From Ophioderma brevispina (lineage: Eukaryota > Echinodermata > Ophiuroidea > Amphilepidida > Ophiodermatidae), in the NCBI GenBank assembly GCA_023653785.1, contig JAMKCH010011875.1, positions 62,001 to 126,000 on the forward strand: 64,000 nt of DNA. Reading direction: 5' to 3'. The position numbers and the translations under genes are program-made. Each line of letters starts with the position of its first letter. Positions within the stretch are counted from its first letter, which is position 1. Shown piece after piece: positions 21,190-33,430 of the stretch. Below the pieces are notes generated by a model. That model saw nothing but the letters and a program-made list of their open reading frames with translations. It did not search any database and was not told where the DNA came from.

Positions 21190-22320
21190 TTTTATTTAGG
21201 CATTCACAAGGATAAAAAACACACAAAAAGAATCAAAATTGTACATCCTTTCCATTGTGGTCCTTGATGATCCTAACATAATCCAGACTGGAGATATTGC
21301 ACTTTACCCATTTGATAGTCAAGCGATATAAAGAAAAATATCAGCACCAAATATACATAATACATCATAATAACCAACCATGAACTTAGCAAAAATAATA
21401 CCACATTTGAAAATCCCCATACCCCAAGTGAGGTCAAATTGTACACATAGATGGACTTTTCAGATTTTGATGATGACCTTGAAGAATATGTTTGACATTC
21501 CTTTTATTAAAGATATTTGACACTGTTGTGATTGCAAACAGAGGTAGGGAGTGGTTCCAGTTTTGATGGCCTATATAAAAAGATTTCTGACCATGAGTAC
21601 CAAAAAAGTTTAACAGGGCAGAAAGCAACCTGACCTGTGAAGTAACTATAGTTTTTGATGCCTCTAGTAACAACCATCTTGAAGGTACAAGACTTAGGCC
21701 ATTTGTGATACGGAACGTGATTGGGCACATTATCGGGTGACCCGAATTTGGGTTGGGATTCCAATTGAATTCCTTGAACTCTTTTGCCCCAATAATGTGA
21801 TCTGGGAGTCAGATTGAGAACATTTCTGATGATTTTTTATTTTGAGTTACTTGAAGTTTTTGTGGTTGATTTGTTTTTAGATAAGGCCGGCATACCAATT
21901 GCAACAAGCATAGTCATAATGGCACGAATAAACTGAGACAAGCAAGCTTTTTGCTGTAACATGTTCAAAACCTCCCCTTTCTATAGATAAACTTAAGTCT
22001 AGAGTTAGCTTTTTTATGACTTTAACCAGCTGTTACTTCCCCATCTAAGACTGAATGAACACTAATACCAATTATTTGATTTCTGATTTGGGCGTAATAG
22101 TGGTTCCCACACTGATGCTCAGCCTGAGTGCCTCGCAAGTTTCGTTTTGAGCCAAACAGGATAGAACGCGGTCTTCCCAGATGAGGGAGAGCTTGTTATC
22201 ACCTCGAGCAGTCATTAAACATCTTCAAGCTCCACACTGACTGCTCCTGAATGACATTAACATCACTATGCGAGCCATCAGAGCCGAGTCATCAGCATAA
22301 AGAAGTCTATCTCTATCTCT
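21190..22320 (-). pseudogene. CR1-type LINE, 3' part of reverse transcriptase (copy 1)
   Basis: Read on the minus strand from 22320, a frame-broken product shows LLYADDSALMA, the RT catalytic block. It continues with KTESILFGSKRKL, KIIRNVLNLTPRSH and a C-terminal tail with ITNGLS, then SLPTSVCN-type residues. The same order occurs in CR1/Rex/Daphne-like LINEs. It is the continuation of the RT fragment at 24460-26420, from which it is separated by another LINE. Numerous frameshifts; inactive. Confidence 0.7.
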
Positions 22321-22329
22321 CTTCTAACG

Positions 22330-24430
22330 GCCGCAGCCGAGATGCTTTTCACCATTAGCGCCAAATGTCCCTGTTTGTCATAGGTTGGGGATGTCCGATG
22401 ATCCTGCTGGAATTCTCGAGCATCACTCAAGTGTTTAAAGGGGCGACACCCCTGTTTTGGCATGGTAACCTTCCACATGTGACGTCTGAACTACTTTGTC
22501 ACTCCACGATGACAGTGCCGGCAATCGTGCACGGCGTTGGGCACCAGAAGATGAACTTGGCGGGATATCTCCAGATATCTGTGCTTGGTCTTGTGCTCGG
22601 GGGGGGGCTTCGCGCCAGGATATGTTTTGTACGCGCATAAGAAGCTGGTGTAGGTGCCATCCAGTCCTATCCTGTAGCTCTTTCTTCATGGTCCAGCTCA
22701 GATCCATATAACAGGATCTCTCTACACAGGCTCTAAAGATTTCAGCTTGGTTGAATTAGTGAGATACAGATGGGGGGGGGGCCATAAGTGGTGTAGTTTA
22801 TTGCAGGGCTTCCCACTTGTCCTTTTGCGTGACAGGAAGTCTTTCTTGCTGTCCGGAACATAGGACCCTAGATCTTGAATTCCTTGACCCTCTTGAGTTG
22901 GCTACCATCCTCTGTGGCAGAATATGTTGATGATCGTCTTCCATTCCTCATTGACAGTCAGATATTCAGTCTTCTTGGCATTAGATGTAGGCGACTTTGT
23001 CTGCAGCATCTGCAAGTATGTTAGTAGATCTTTGTGACCACATATATCGAATCAGCTGTTAGAGCTAGATCATCTGCTAGGCAAGGTCTGTGAGATGCTG
23101 ACCCACCATTTGACGGTCTGGAACGCGTGGGTTTGATGTTGAGTCCTTTGTCGTTCATGATGTCAAGACTCTTGTCTGAGGAAATGTAATCAACCACGAC
23201 TACAAATAGATAGGGAGCAAGAGTATCTCCTGGAGGAATTCCAGTATTTTGTTAGGAACTCCTTTGTGGGCCCATCCTTGGTCTGCACAAAGCTATATGG
23301 GTTATCATACTTGATGGCAATTGCCTTGACAGGCTCATCTGGGACACCGTAGTTGCGAGAATATGCAGCATACATCCTGTTTAACACACCTGTCAAAAGC
23401 CTTGGAAAAATCTACGACACAATTGACGCTTTTCTCTTGGAAATTTTCTCAACACTTCTCTGATCCTTCTAGGGCAAGTATGCTGAGGTAGTGTTGATCT
23501 GCCTTGCGAAAACCGTTCTGGTTCCGTCTGATAATGTATCTATGTGAGGAGTGATGCTGTTGAGCAGCATGGAGTTGTAGATCGTAGATGCCAGTGGTGA
23601 CAGTGTTTTCTCTGTAGTTTTGTGTTGTTGGAGTCGCCTTTCTTTTGGTTAGAGGAATGATGAAATGATTTGAAAAGGCAGCTGGTTTGTTTCCCATGTA
23701 GGTGTTATTACAAAAAATTCTAACAGTTGATCATGGAATAGTGGATGCTTCCAGACTACTGCAGGAATTGGTCCGGTACCAGGTGTCCTTGGGTGTTCTT
23801 CAGTTTCTTCAGAGGGACAGATCTGAAGCTCCTCCATATTGAAAGTCCAGTCTGGATTGGAAGGGTGTTTGCTATCTTGTGGATTGAAGAAAGGTTTCAT
23901 CAGGTTAGTGTTATTCTGAACTGGCTTGCCAAGTAGAGAACTAAAGTGCTGAAACCATGGTTCAAGGCGCTCTTCGTTGTTTCAACCTTGATTCTTATAG
24001 TGGGGTAGCCTTCTTATCGGGTCACTCCCTCAAGGCCTCCCAGGCAGCAGCATGCTTGTTTTCAACGCTTAGGGCGTCAAGTGCGCAGCCTTGGACTTAA
24101 CATCTCCTCAAGCACCACATTGTAAGCGCCATCAAGTGCAGCCTAGCAGAATCAAGGTCGCTGAGCTTCTTGTGATTTAGTAACGGTTGCTTCTTGCTGC
24201 AGACTTCCTTTTTTCTCTGGCTTTGCTGACTTTGTCGTTTGGGGCAAAGGCAGTAGTCTTCTTCTTCTGCTTTCTTCTAGGTAGGCATCTCCAAGGCCAT
24301 TTCTTTGTTGGCTGAAGTGAGGCATCATATACTGCGCTGGAGTTTCTGTCTTCAAGCTCCATCACCAAGATGTTGACCTGTTATGTACCTCTACAGTATA
24401 CTGCTCAAAAGCTTTGTATCCCCATCCCCC
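22330..24430 (-). pseudogene. 5'-truncated second LINE (RTE-like), inserted in the first
   Basis: Minus-strand fragments in order are a linker with KAREKRKSAARS, then EELQICPSEE, then an RT core with RRNQNGFRKA and YGVPDEPVKAI, and a C-terminal region with WTMKKELQDR and MRVQNISWRE. The endonuclease part is missing, as expected for 5' truncation. It lies between the motif-B block (SILGP, 24.5 kb) and the YADD block (22.3 kb) of the CR1-type element. A third copy is at 49240-50965. Frameshifted; inactive. Confidence 0.7.
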
Positions 24431-24459
24431 ACTTTGTAATAACAGAAAGTACTTACAGT

Positions 24460-26420
24460 ACTGCAGAAATCATGTCGTTGACATAGATTAAAAACAAAAG
24501 TGGTCCCAATATTGAGCCCTGAGGGACTTCCGCCTGTTATAACTTTGGCTGAGATAGAATACCACCAATGTCAACAACTGTTTTCCTGCCCGAAATGATA
24601 TGAGTCGACCATTGATGGATCTTTCAAGCCAGGCGATTGCTTTCAACTTGCCAAGAAGGATCTTATGATTCACCGTGTCAACGCCTTTTTGCAAATCCAG
24701 GACCACCAACAATAAAACTCCCTTTATCTGCATTCCTTTCGTATGTGGTCTGACAGGTGGATCAAGCAAGTTTCAGTTGAAAAGGAGCGTCGAAACCTGA
24801 CTGAAATTCATAAAGGAGGCGACCATTCTAAGGTTATGTTTCCACTGGTCAGACAAACTCTCTCAAAGATTTTGAAATCACACTCAGATGGAAAACTGGA
24901 CGGGTAATTCCTTAGCCTCTGTTTTTGCTATTCTTTTATAAATCGCACCAACTCTAGCATTTTCATATCAGTGGAATAGCCCCAGACTTAATAGCAAATT
25001 ACTGATCTTATAAGAAGGCTTAGAAATCACGGGTGGCAGCATCCCCTGAGAATAGCAGGAAGATTGTCAAGACCAGTAGATTTTGGCAAACATTGGTTTG
25101 GCCAGCAATCATAAACCTGACTTTCACTAACTTCAAAAGATTAAATGCTTTGTGTAACATGTTTTCTCTGGTAAAAATTAAATACAGAATCCAAACCATA
25201 TCGGACCTTGCATAATGTAGTTTGCTGACAGAGATGATGCAACGGTAGTCAAGAAAATTGTTGAATTTCTCCGCCACGGTTGCCCTATCAAGCAAATCTC
25301 ACCATCAGACTCGAGCCCAATACTGCTTGAATTCTGGGACACATTGTTTGAAGCACCCAAGTTTTTCAAAACATTCCAAAGTTTTTTAGGATTATTTATA
25401 TGATCTTCAATTTGTCTTTAAAATACGCAGTTTTTGCCTTTTTTTATTTCATATTGCACCTTATTTCTGAGCTTTCTGAACTCGGACATCTTACCAGATC
25501 TTTTTTGTTTTATTGTAAGTGCGCAAGCGGTCTTTCTCGTTCATTGATCAGATGTTTTTGATGTCACTGTTGACCATCGGGTCAGACTTTTGTTTGACCG
25601 CATGCATTTCATTAGGAGCAATGTCATCAAGTGATTTCAAACAAATCCTTAAACCTCACTCCAACACTCCCATCTTTTCCACATTATCATAGCTCAATAT
25701 CCGAGTCCAAAAATTTCATTCAATTGGATAAAAAACCTTCTGTGACTACTTTTTTCATCGACTAGGGTATTTAATGGTTCAAGGATGAAAAAAATTTTGT
25801 TTGGGAATCCTCTTCTGCTGCAAAATGTCAAAAAATGATCTCTCACACCTATTGGTATCACACCAGATTGGCATATTTTCAGAGGGTTCAGAACAAAATA
25901 GATCTATTACAGACTTAGTTGTCTCGGTGACTCTAGTGGTTTTGTCAATAAGCTCTTAAGATCTAACAATATGGCAACATTTTCTAATGCCTTGACAATA
26001 CTACTCTCTTTGGGTGTTTTAGAGGCAGTACATCAGCATTAAAATCACAAGACATGATGGTTCAGATTTTCACTGAAGCTTGAATTACCTAAACAAACCT
26101 CCTCCAGAATGGTAAAATGCAACTGCTGTTGTGTACGATAGCAAACACGGTGAGGATCGGGTTTGTTGTTCGGCAGCATAAGGTCGATCCACAAAGCTTC
26201 AATATTTTTATGACACGGTCAGATCTTAGATTGTATGCAATATCAGATCTATGTAGAAACAAACCCCTCCACCTTCCCTATTACGGTCCATACGTTCCAA
26301 ATAAATATGGAATATTATTTCAGAGGTCATTAATTGATCATCAAGCAAGCCTTTCTCAGTTTACAGCCACACAGCCTCATTTGATTCAGATAAATAAAAT
26401 TTAATTTCAAATTTCATCCA
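24460..26420 (-). pseudogene. CR1-type LINE, endonuclease end to RT motif B (copy 1)
   Basis: From the 5' side (higher coordinates), minus-strand pieces show an endonuclease-region remnant (LRSDRVIKILKLCGS). A linker with NNPKKLWNVLKNLGASNN follows. Next is RT sequence with KGMQIKGVLLLVVLDLQK (DLQKAFDTVNHK in the intact family) and a Q..SILGPLLFLIYVNDM block in a shifted frame. It stops where the RTE-like LINE is inserted. The host domain order is endonuclease, linker, RT. Frameshifts make it inactive. Confidence 0.75.
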
Positions 26421-26599
26421 GTTTTAACCAGTTGCCTTATACACGGGCATTTAATGCATAAAGTTCAGCCTTTGTTATTGAAATTCAAGTTCTCTCATAG
26501 GTTCAGTAGTTTTCAGTTGTGATTCGGTCTGCTACTGGTCCAGGACAAGGATGCACATCGCCAGACAGGAGTAACCCCATGACCACGGCGAAGGAATTA

Positions 26600-26854
26600 A
26601 TGTTCAACAAAATCGGTAGCCAGCTGTTTTGGTTTTACCTCGAACATCCCCTTCGCAAATAAAACGTAACAAAAAGTTTTCATGCCCATGACTAAATCAA
26701 ATGAGGTATTACTTGCCAAAAAAGGTGTAGATTGAATGTCCATCCGAAGTTTTGGTCGACGAAGAACGAGAATTGCTTGCAAAATAAGTAAAGGAACAAT
26801 GCGAATATAAACCACCGATCGTTCCAGAACGTAGCAGCCATCGCTCACATACAA
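26600..26854 (-). other. ORF of the LINE 5' region, function unknown
   Basis: An 85-codon minus-strand ORF rich in hydrophobic residues (IRIVPLLILQAILVLRR). It lies between the endonuclease remnant and the 5' tandem units of the CR1-type LINE and is repeated unchanged at 33609-33866. It may be part of the element's leader or ORF1. No domain recognised. Confidence 0.25.
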
Positions 26855-26959
26855 AGAAATTAAGCAGCACGATGAAACACCATACCCATAGATAAACAGA
26901 AAATTGTTATTACTAATCGGCAGATCTAGTTAAGCTAACACGAGAGCTACACTGTGGTG

Positions 26960-27420
26960 TGGCAATGAATTCAGCTTAAGCTTAACCACGTGGAAATTTG
27001 TCAGCAAGGACAGGCTAACTAAATATTGCACGAGTCACGCAACATTTAAAAAGAGTTTTTTATCATACAAACGTCACTACTGAGTGCAACTGCGTCCCGA
27101 TATTGATTGGTAGACAGGATGTGCAAGGTTTCTGAATTTTGGAATACTCACTGAAATCTCTCACACACAGCATGATAATGAGTCCAAAATTGCAGCTTAA
27201 GCTTACCACATGAATTCAGCAATGACGGATAACTATAATATTGTGCACGAGTAACAGCAAACAGTTAAAAGAGTTTTTTATCAATGCAAAAGTCCCTACT
27301 GAGTGCACTGTCGTCCGATAGCGATTGGTAGACAGGAATGTGCAAAGGTTTCCGAATTGGGAATACTCACGGGAATCGTTCTCACAACACAGATATGATA
27401 ATGAGTCAAAATTGCAAAGA
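26960..27420 (-). repeat. Two ~225-bp tandem units upstream of the LINE
   Basis: Unit 1 (about 26960-27190) and unit 2 (about 27190-27415) share CAGCTTAAGCTTA, AAGAGTTTTTTATCA, ACTGAGTGCA, GATTGGTAGACAGG and GATAATGAGT in the same order. They sit on the 5' side of the minus-strand CR1-type LINE, where promoter-bearing monomers occur in some LINEs. The promoter role is inference. Confidence 0.6.
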
Positions 27421-28089
27421 TCATTAGGAGCTATTGGGACGAACCTGGATGATCTTTGGACATCAAAACTCTCCCAAACTAGCATGATACTTCAGTAAAG
27501 AATTAAAATGCAAATAAAAATGATAAAAGTCGAGATCCAGCTCTGACACGCACGTCTGGTTAGATTGGTGGTGCGATTGATGATGATAAATGTCTGTTAT
27601 TTCCGGCAATTTTCGCATCAGCATACATTTGTGAACTGCTCAGGGGCCACCAGAAAACTTGCCAGAACTTCGCAACAAAATAACCTCTTGTCTTTGCAAG
27701 CATACGACGGAAAAGAATGGTTCGCAAGTCGATAATTGAAGTGGGGGAAAAGGGTGCGTCCTTGGTGTAAGATCTGCATGAGTAGACTAGATAAAGACTC
27801 TTAATACGGAATCAAGCTGTATAATCCTTGTATCCTTTGAATCCTCTCCTAGAAGATTTTCATACTAGGGTTAATTTCATGCAGTCTTATATTAACATGA
27901 TGAAGGATGAACCGAAAAAAGAGCGCAAGCCTCATCCGTCTTAATGCAGGCCAGCCCAAACGTTCCCCATAGGGCAAGTCTAGTGGAGTTCAAATCTGGG
28001 GATGCACTGGTGTGGATATTCCGTGGTTGCTGGTGCAATGGCCTGCCGTGACACACTGACAGCACCAATGGTATCCAAAGTATCAATAT

Positions 28090-29310
28090 GATTTCATTTT
28101 TCATTTCATTTTAATTTATAATTTAAGTTTTTCCTTTAAATTAATATATCAAAAAGAAAATACAAAAATGTACACTCCTTTTCCATTGTGGTCCTGATGA
28201 GCCAACCTATACAGAAACTGGAAGATCGTGCACTTTACACATTTGATAGCAAGCCATAATAAGAAAAAATATTAGCACCAAATATACATAATACATATAA
28301 AACCCAACCATGATAACTTAGCAAAAAATATATACCACAATTTGAAAAGTCCCCAATACCCCACCCCGTAGTCATATTCTAAACTAGATTGTACTTTTCA
28401 GATTTTTGAGATGACTTGAAGAAATGATGTTTGACTTCCTTTTAAAGAATTTTGACACCTGTTGATTGCACGAGGTAGGGAGTGACTAATTCCAGATGTT
28501 GAATAGTGCACTATATAAACAAAAAAACAAAAACAAAGAAAAATTTTTTTTTCCTTTCTGACCATGATACCACAAAAAGGTTAAAACACAGGCATAAGCC
28601 ACCTGACCTTGTGGAGTAACTATGGTTTTTGATGACCTCTAGTAACACCATCTTGAAGGTAGCACAGGACTTAGGCCATTTGTGATACGGAACCGTGTGA
28701 TTGCACATTATCTGGTGAACCCGATATTTGGTTGGGAGCCAATTGAATTCCTTGAACTCTTTTGCCCCAATATGTGATCTGGGAGTCAGATTGAGAACAT
28801 TTCTGATGATTTTGTTTTGAGTTACTTGAAGTTTTTTGTTTGTCTGTTTAGATAAGGCCGGATACCAAGTGCAACAACATAGTCATAATGGCACTGAATA
28901 AGAGCTGAGACAAGCAGCTTGTTGCTGTCAGGTTCAAAAACTCCCTTCTATAGATAAACTTAATCACAGTTAGCTTTTTTAATGACTTTACCAGCTGTTA
29001 CTTCCACATCTAAGGCTGATGAACACTAAAAGACCCAAGTAATTTGAGTTTCTGATTTTGGGAGATTAATAGTGGATTCACCACACCTGATGCTCACTCT
29101 GAGTGCCTCGCAAGTTTTCGTTTTGAGAGCCAAACAGGATAGACTCTGTTCTTCCCCAGATGAAGGGAGAGCATGTTATCAACGAGCCAGTCATAACATC
29201 TTCAAGCTCCAAACTGAGCTGCTCCTGAATGACATTAACAACATCACTATGCGAGACCCATCAGCGAGTCATCAGCATAAAGAAGTCTATCTCTATCTAT
29301 CTTCTAACGG
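28090..29310 (-). pseudogene. CR1-type LINE, 3' part of reverse transcriptase (copy 2)
   Basis: Tandem-unit counterpart of 21190-22320, with the same KWPKSC and TRGH-like tail region and the YADDSA block near 29270-29290. It is riddled with indels relative to copy 1. Confidence 0.65.
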
Positions 29311-29314
29311 CCGC

Positions 29315-31440
29315 AGCCGAGATGCTTTTCACCATTAGCGCCAAATGTCCCTGTTTGTCATAGGTTGGGGATGTCCGATGATCCTGCTGGAATTCTCGAG
29401 CATCACTCAAGTGTTTAAAGGGGCGACACCCCTGTTTTGGCATGGTAACCTTCCACATGTGACGTCTGAACTACTTTGTCACTCCACGATGACAGTGCCG
29501 GCAATCGTGCACGGCGTTGGGCACCAGAAGATGAACTTGGCGGGATATCTCCAGATATCTGTGCTTGGTCTTGTGCTCGGGGGGGGGCTTCGCGCCAGGA
29601 TATGTTTTGTACGCGCATAAGAAGCTGGTGTAGGTGCCATCCAGTCCTATCCTGTAGCTCTTTCTTCATGGTCCAGCTCAGATCCATATAACAGGATCTC
29701 TCTACACAGGCTCTAAAGATTTCAGCTTGGTTGAATTAGTGAGATACAGATGGGGGGGGGGCCATAAGTGGTGTAGTTTATTGCAGGGCTTCCCACTTGT
29801 CCTTTTGCGTGACAGGAAGTCTTTCTTGCTGTCCGGAACATAGGACCCTAGATCTTGAATTCCTTGACCCTCTTGAGTTGGCTACCATCCTCTGTGGCAG
29901 AATATGTTGATGATCGTCTTCCATTCCTCATTGACAGTCAGATATTCAGTCTTCTTGGCATTAGATGTAGGCGACTTTGTCTGCAGCATCTGCAAGTATG
30001 TTAGTAGATCTTTGTGACCACATATATCGAATCAGCTGTTAGAGCTAGATCATCTGCTAGGCAAGGTCTGTGAGATGCTGACCCACCATTTGACGGTCTG
30101 GAACGCGTGGGTTTGATGTTGAGTCCTTTGTCGTTCATGATGTCAAGACTCTTGTCTGAGGAAATGTAATCAACCACGACTACAAATAGATAGGGAGCAA
30201 GAGTATCTCCTGGAGGAATTCCAGTATTTTGTTAGGAACTCCTTTGTGGGCCCATCCTTGGTCTGCACAAAGCTATATGGGTTATCATACACTTATGGGC
30301 AGATCTCCTTGACAGTCCAATCTGGACACAACCGTAGTTGGCTAGAATATCACATTACATCCCATGTTAACACTGTCAAAAGCCTTGGAAACATCTACGA
30401 ACACAATTGAATCTTTTCTCTGGAAATTCTCAACTCTCTATGAGCTTCTGAGGGCAAGTATCTGAGTAGTGTTGATCTGCTTTGCGAAACCGTTTCTGGT
30501 TCCGTCTGAGAATGTAATCTATGTGAGGAGTGATTCTGTTGAGCATCATTGAGATGTGTATCTTAGAGGCCAGTGGTTGACAGTGGTAATTCCTCTTATT
30601 TTGGGGGTTGTTGGAGGGGGTCTCCTTTCTTTGGTAGAGTAATGATGCATGATGTTGAAAGGCAGCTGGTTACTTTGTTTCCCATGTAGGTGTTATTACC
30701 AAATTCTAACAGTTGATCATGGATAGTGGATTCTTCCAGACTACTGCTTGAATGTTGTCGGGACCAGGGTTCTTGGTGTTCTTCAGTTTTTCTTCAGACA
30801 GATCTGAAGCTCCTCCATAGTGAAAGGCCAGTCTGGATGGGAAGGGGGGGTTTTGCTATCTTGTGATTGAAGAAAGGTCATCAAGGTTAGTGTTTTCTGA
30901 ACTGGCTTGCCAGTAAGAACTAGTGGCTGAAACCATGGTGTCAAGGCCTCTTCGGTTGTTTCATTTTCACACCTTTGATTTCTATAAGTGGGGGGGTAGC
31001 CTTCTTATTCGGTCAGCTCCCTCAAAGGCCGTCCCAGTCATGCAGCATGCTTGTTTTGAAGATGTAGGGCGTCAAGTGCTTCAGCCTTGGACTAACATGC
31101 TCCTCAAGCAACCACTTGTAAGGCGTCATCAATGTGCCGCCTTAGCAGCATCAAGGTCTGCTTGGAGCTTTCCTGTGGATTTATTACGGGTGCCTTCTTG
31201 GCTGGCAGACTTCAGTTTTTTCCTCTGGCTTGCTGACTTTGTCGTTTGAGGCCCAGGCATAGTCTTGCTTCTTTCTTTCTAGGTATCATCTCCAATAGCC
31301 CTTTCTTCTTCTTCTTGTTTTTGGCTGAGTGCGGACATTAAAATAACTGCGGCTGAGTTCTGTCTTCAAGCTCATCACCAAGAGTGGTTGAACCTTTATT
31401 ACTGCTACCGTATACTGCTCACAAAGCTTTGTATCCCCCA
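29315..31440 (-). pseudogene. 5'-truncated RTE-like LINE (copy 2)
   Basis: Counterpart of 22330-24430. The 3' kilobase (29315-30290) is base-for-base the same as copy 1, including a poly-G run. The upstream half differs by many short indels. Same insertion point in the CR1-type element. Confidence 0.7.
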
Positions 31441-31469
31441 CTTTGTATAAAGAAGTAACTTACATTTAA

Positions 31470-33430
31470 CTGCAGAAATCATGTCGTTGACATAGATTAA
31501 AAACAAAAGTGGTCCCAATATTGAGCCCTGAGGGACTTCCGCCTGTTATAACTTTGGCTGAGATAGAATACCACCAATGTCAACAACTGTTTTCCTGCCC
31601 GAAATGATATGAGTCGACCATTGATGGATCTTTCAAGCCAGGCGATTGCTTTCAACTTGCCAAGAAGGATCTTATGATTCACCGTGTCAACGCCTTTTTG
31701 CAAATCCAGGACCACCAACAATAAAACTCCCTTTATCTGCATTCCTTTCGTATGTGGTCTGACAGGTGGATCAAGCAAGTTTCAGTTGAAAAGGAGCGTC
31801 GAAAACCTGACTGAAATTCATAAAGGAGGCGACCATTCTAAGGTTATGTTTCCACTGGTCAGACAAACTCTCTCAAAGATTTTTGAAATCACACTCAGAT
31901 GGAAAACTGGACGGGTAATTCCTTAGCCTCTGTTTTTGCTATTCTTTTATAAATCGCACCAACTCTAGCATTTTCATATCAGTGGAATAGCCCCAGACTT
32001 AATAGCAAATTACTGATCTTATAAGAAGGCTTAGAAATCACGGGTGGCAGCATCCCCTGAGAATAGCAGGAAGATTGTCAAGACCAGTAGATTTTGGCAA
32101 ACATTGGTTTTGGCCAGCAATCATAAACCTGACTTTCACTAACTTCAAAAGATTAAATGCTTTGTGTAACATGTTTTCTCTGGTAAAAATTAAATACAGA
32201 ATCCAAACCATATCGGACCTTGCATAATGTAGTTTGCTGACAGAGATGATGCAACGGTAGTCAAGAAAATTGTTGAATTTCTCCGCCACGGTTGCCCTAT
32301 CAAGCAAATCTCACCATCAGACTCGAGCCCAATACTGCTTGAATTCTGGGACACATTGTTTGAAGCACCCAAGTTTTTCAAAACATTCCAAAGTTTTTTA
32401 GGATTATTTATATGATCTTCAATTTTGTCTTTAAAATACGCAGTTTTTGCCTTTTTTTATTTCATATTGCACCTTATTTCTGAGCTTTCTGAACTCGGAC
32501 ATCTTACCAGATCTTTTTTGTTTTATTGTAAGTGCGCAAGCGGTCTTTCTCGTTCATTGATCAGATGTTTTTGATGTCACTGTTGACCATCGGGTCAGAC
32601 TTTTGTTTGACCGCATGCATTTCATTAGGAGCAATGTCATCAAGTGATTTCAAACAAATCCTTAAACCTCACTCCAACACTCCCATCTTTTCCACATTAT
32701 CATAGCTCAATATCCGAGTCCAAAAATTTCATTCAATTGGATAAAAAACCTTCTGTGACTACTTTTTTCATCGACTAGGGTATTTAATGGTTCAAGGATG
32801 AAAAAAATTTTGTTTGGGAATCCTCTTCTGCTGCAAAATGTCAAAAAATGATCTCTCACACCTATTGGTATCACACCAGATTGGCATATTTTCAGAGGGT
32901 TCAGAACAAAATAGATCTATTACAGACTTAGTTGTCTCGGTGACTCTAGTGGTTTTGTCAATAAGCTCTTAAGATCTAACAATATGGCAACATTTTCTAA
33001 TGCCTTGACAATACTACTCTCTTTGGGTGTTTTAGAGGCAGTACATCAGCATTAAAATCACAAGACATGATGGTTCAGATTTTCACTGAAGCTTGAATTA
33101 CCTAAACAAACCTCCTCCAGAATGGTAAAATGCAACTGCTGTTGTGTACGATAGCAAACACGGTGAGGATCGGGTTTGTTGTTCGGCAGCATAAGGTCGA
33201 TCCACAAAGCTTCAATATTTTTATGACACGGTCAGATCTTAGATTGTATGCAATATCAGATCTATGTAGAAACAAACCCCTCCACCTTCCCTATTACGGT
33301 CCATACGTTCCAAATAAATATGGAATATTATTTCAGAGGTCATTAATTGATCATCAAGCAAGCCTTTCTCAGTTTACAGCCACACAGCCTCATTTGATTC
33401 AGATAAATAAAATTTAATTTCAAATTTCAT
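31470..33430 (-). pseudogene. CR1-type LINE, endonuclease end to RT motif B (copy 2)
   Basis: Counterpart of 24460-26420. Only single-base homopolymer differences were noticed, for example GAAAACC versus GAAACC and TTTTTGAAATC versus TTTTGAAATC. Upstream, the leader ORF and the two 225-bp units recur at 33609-33866 and 33970-34430. Confidence 0.75.
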
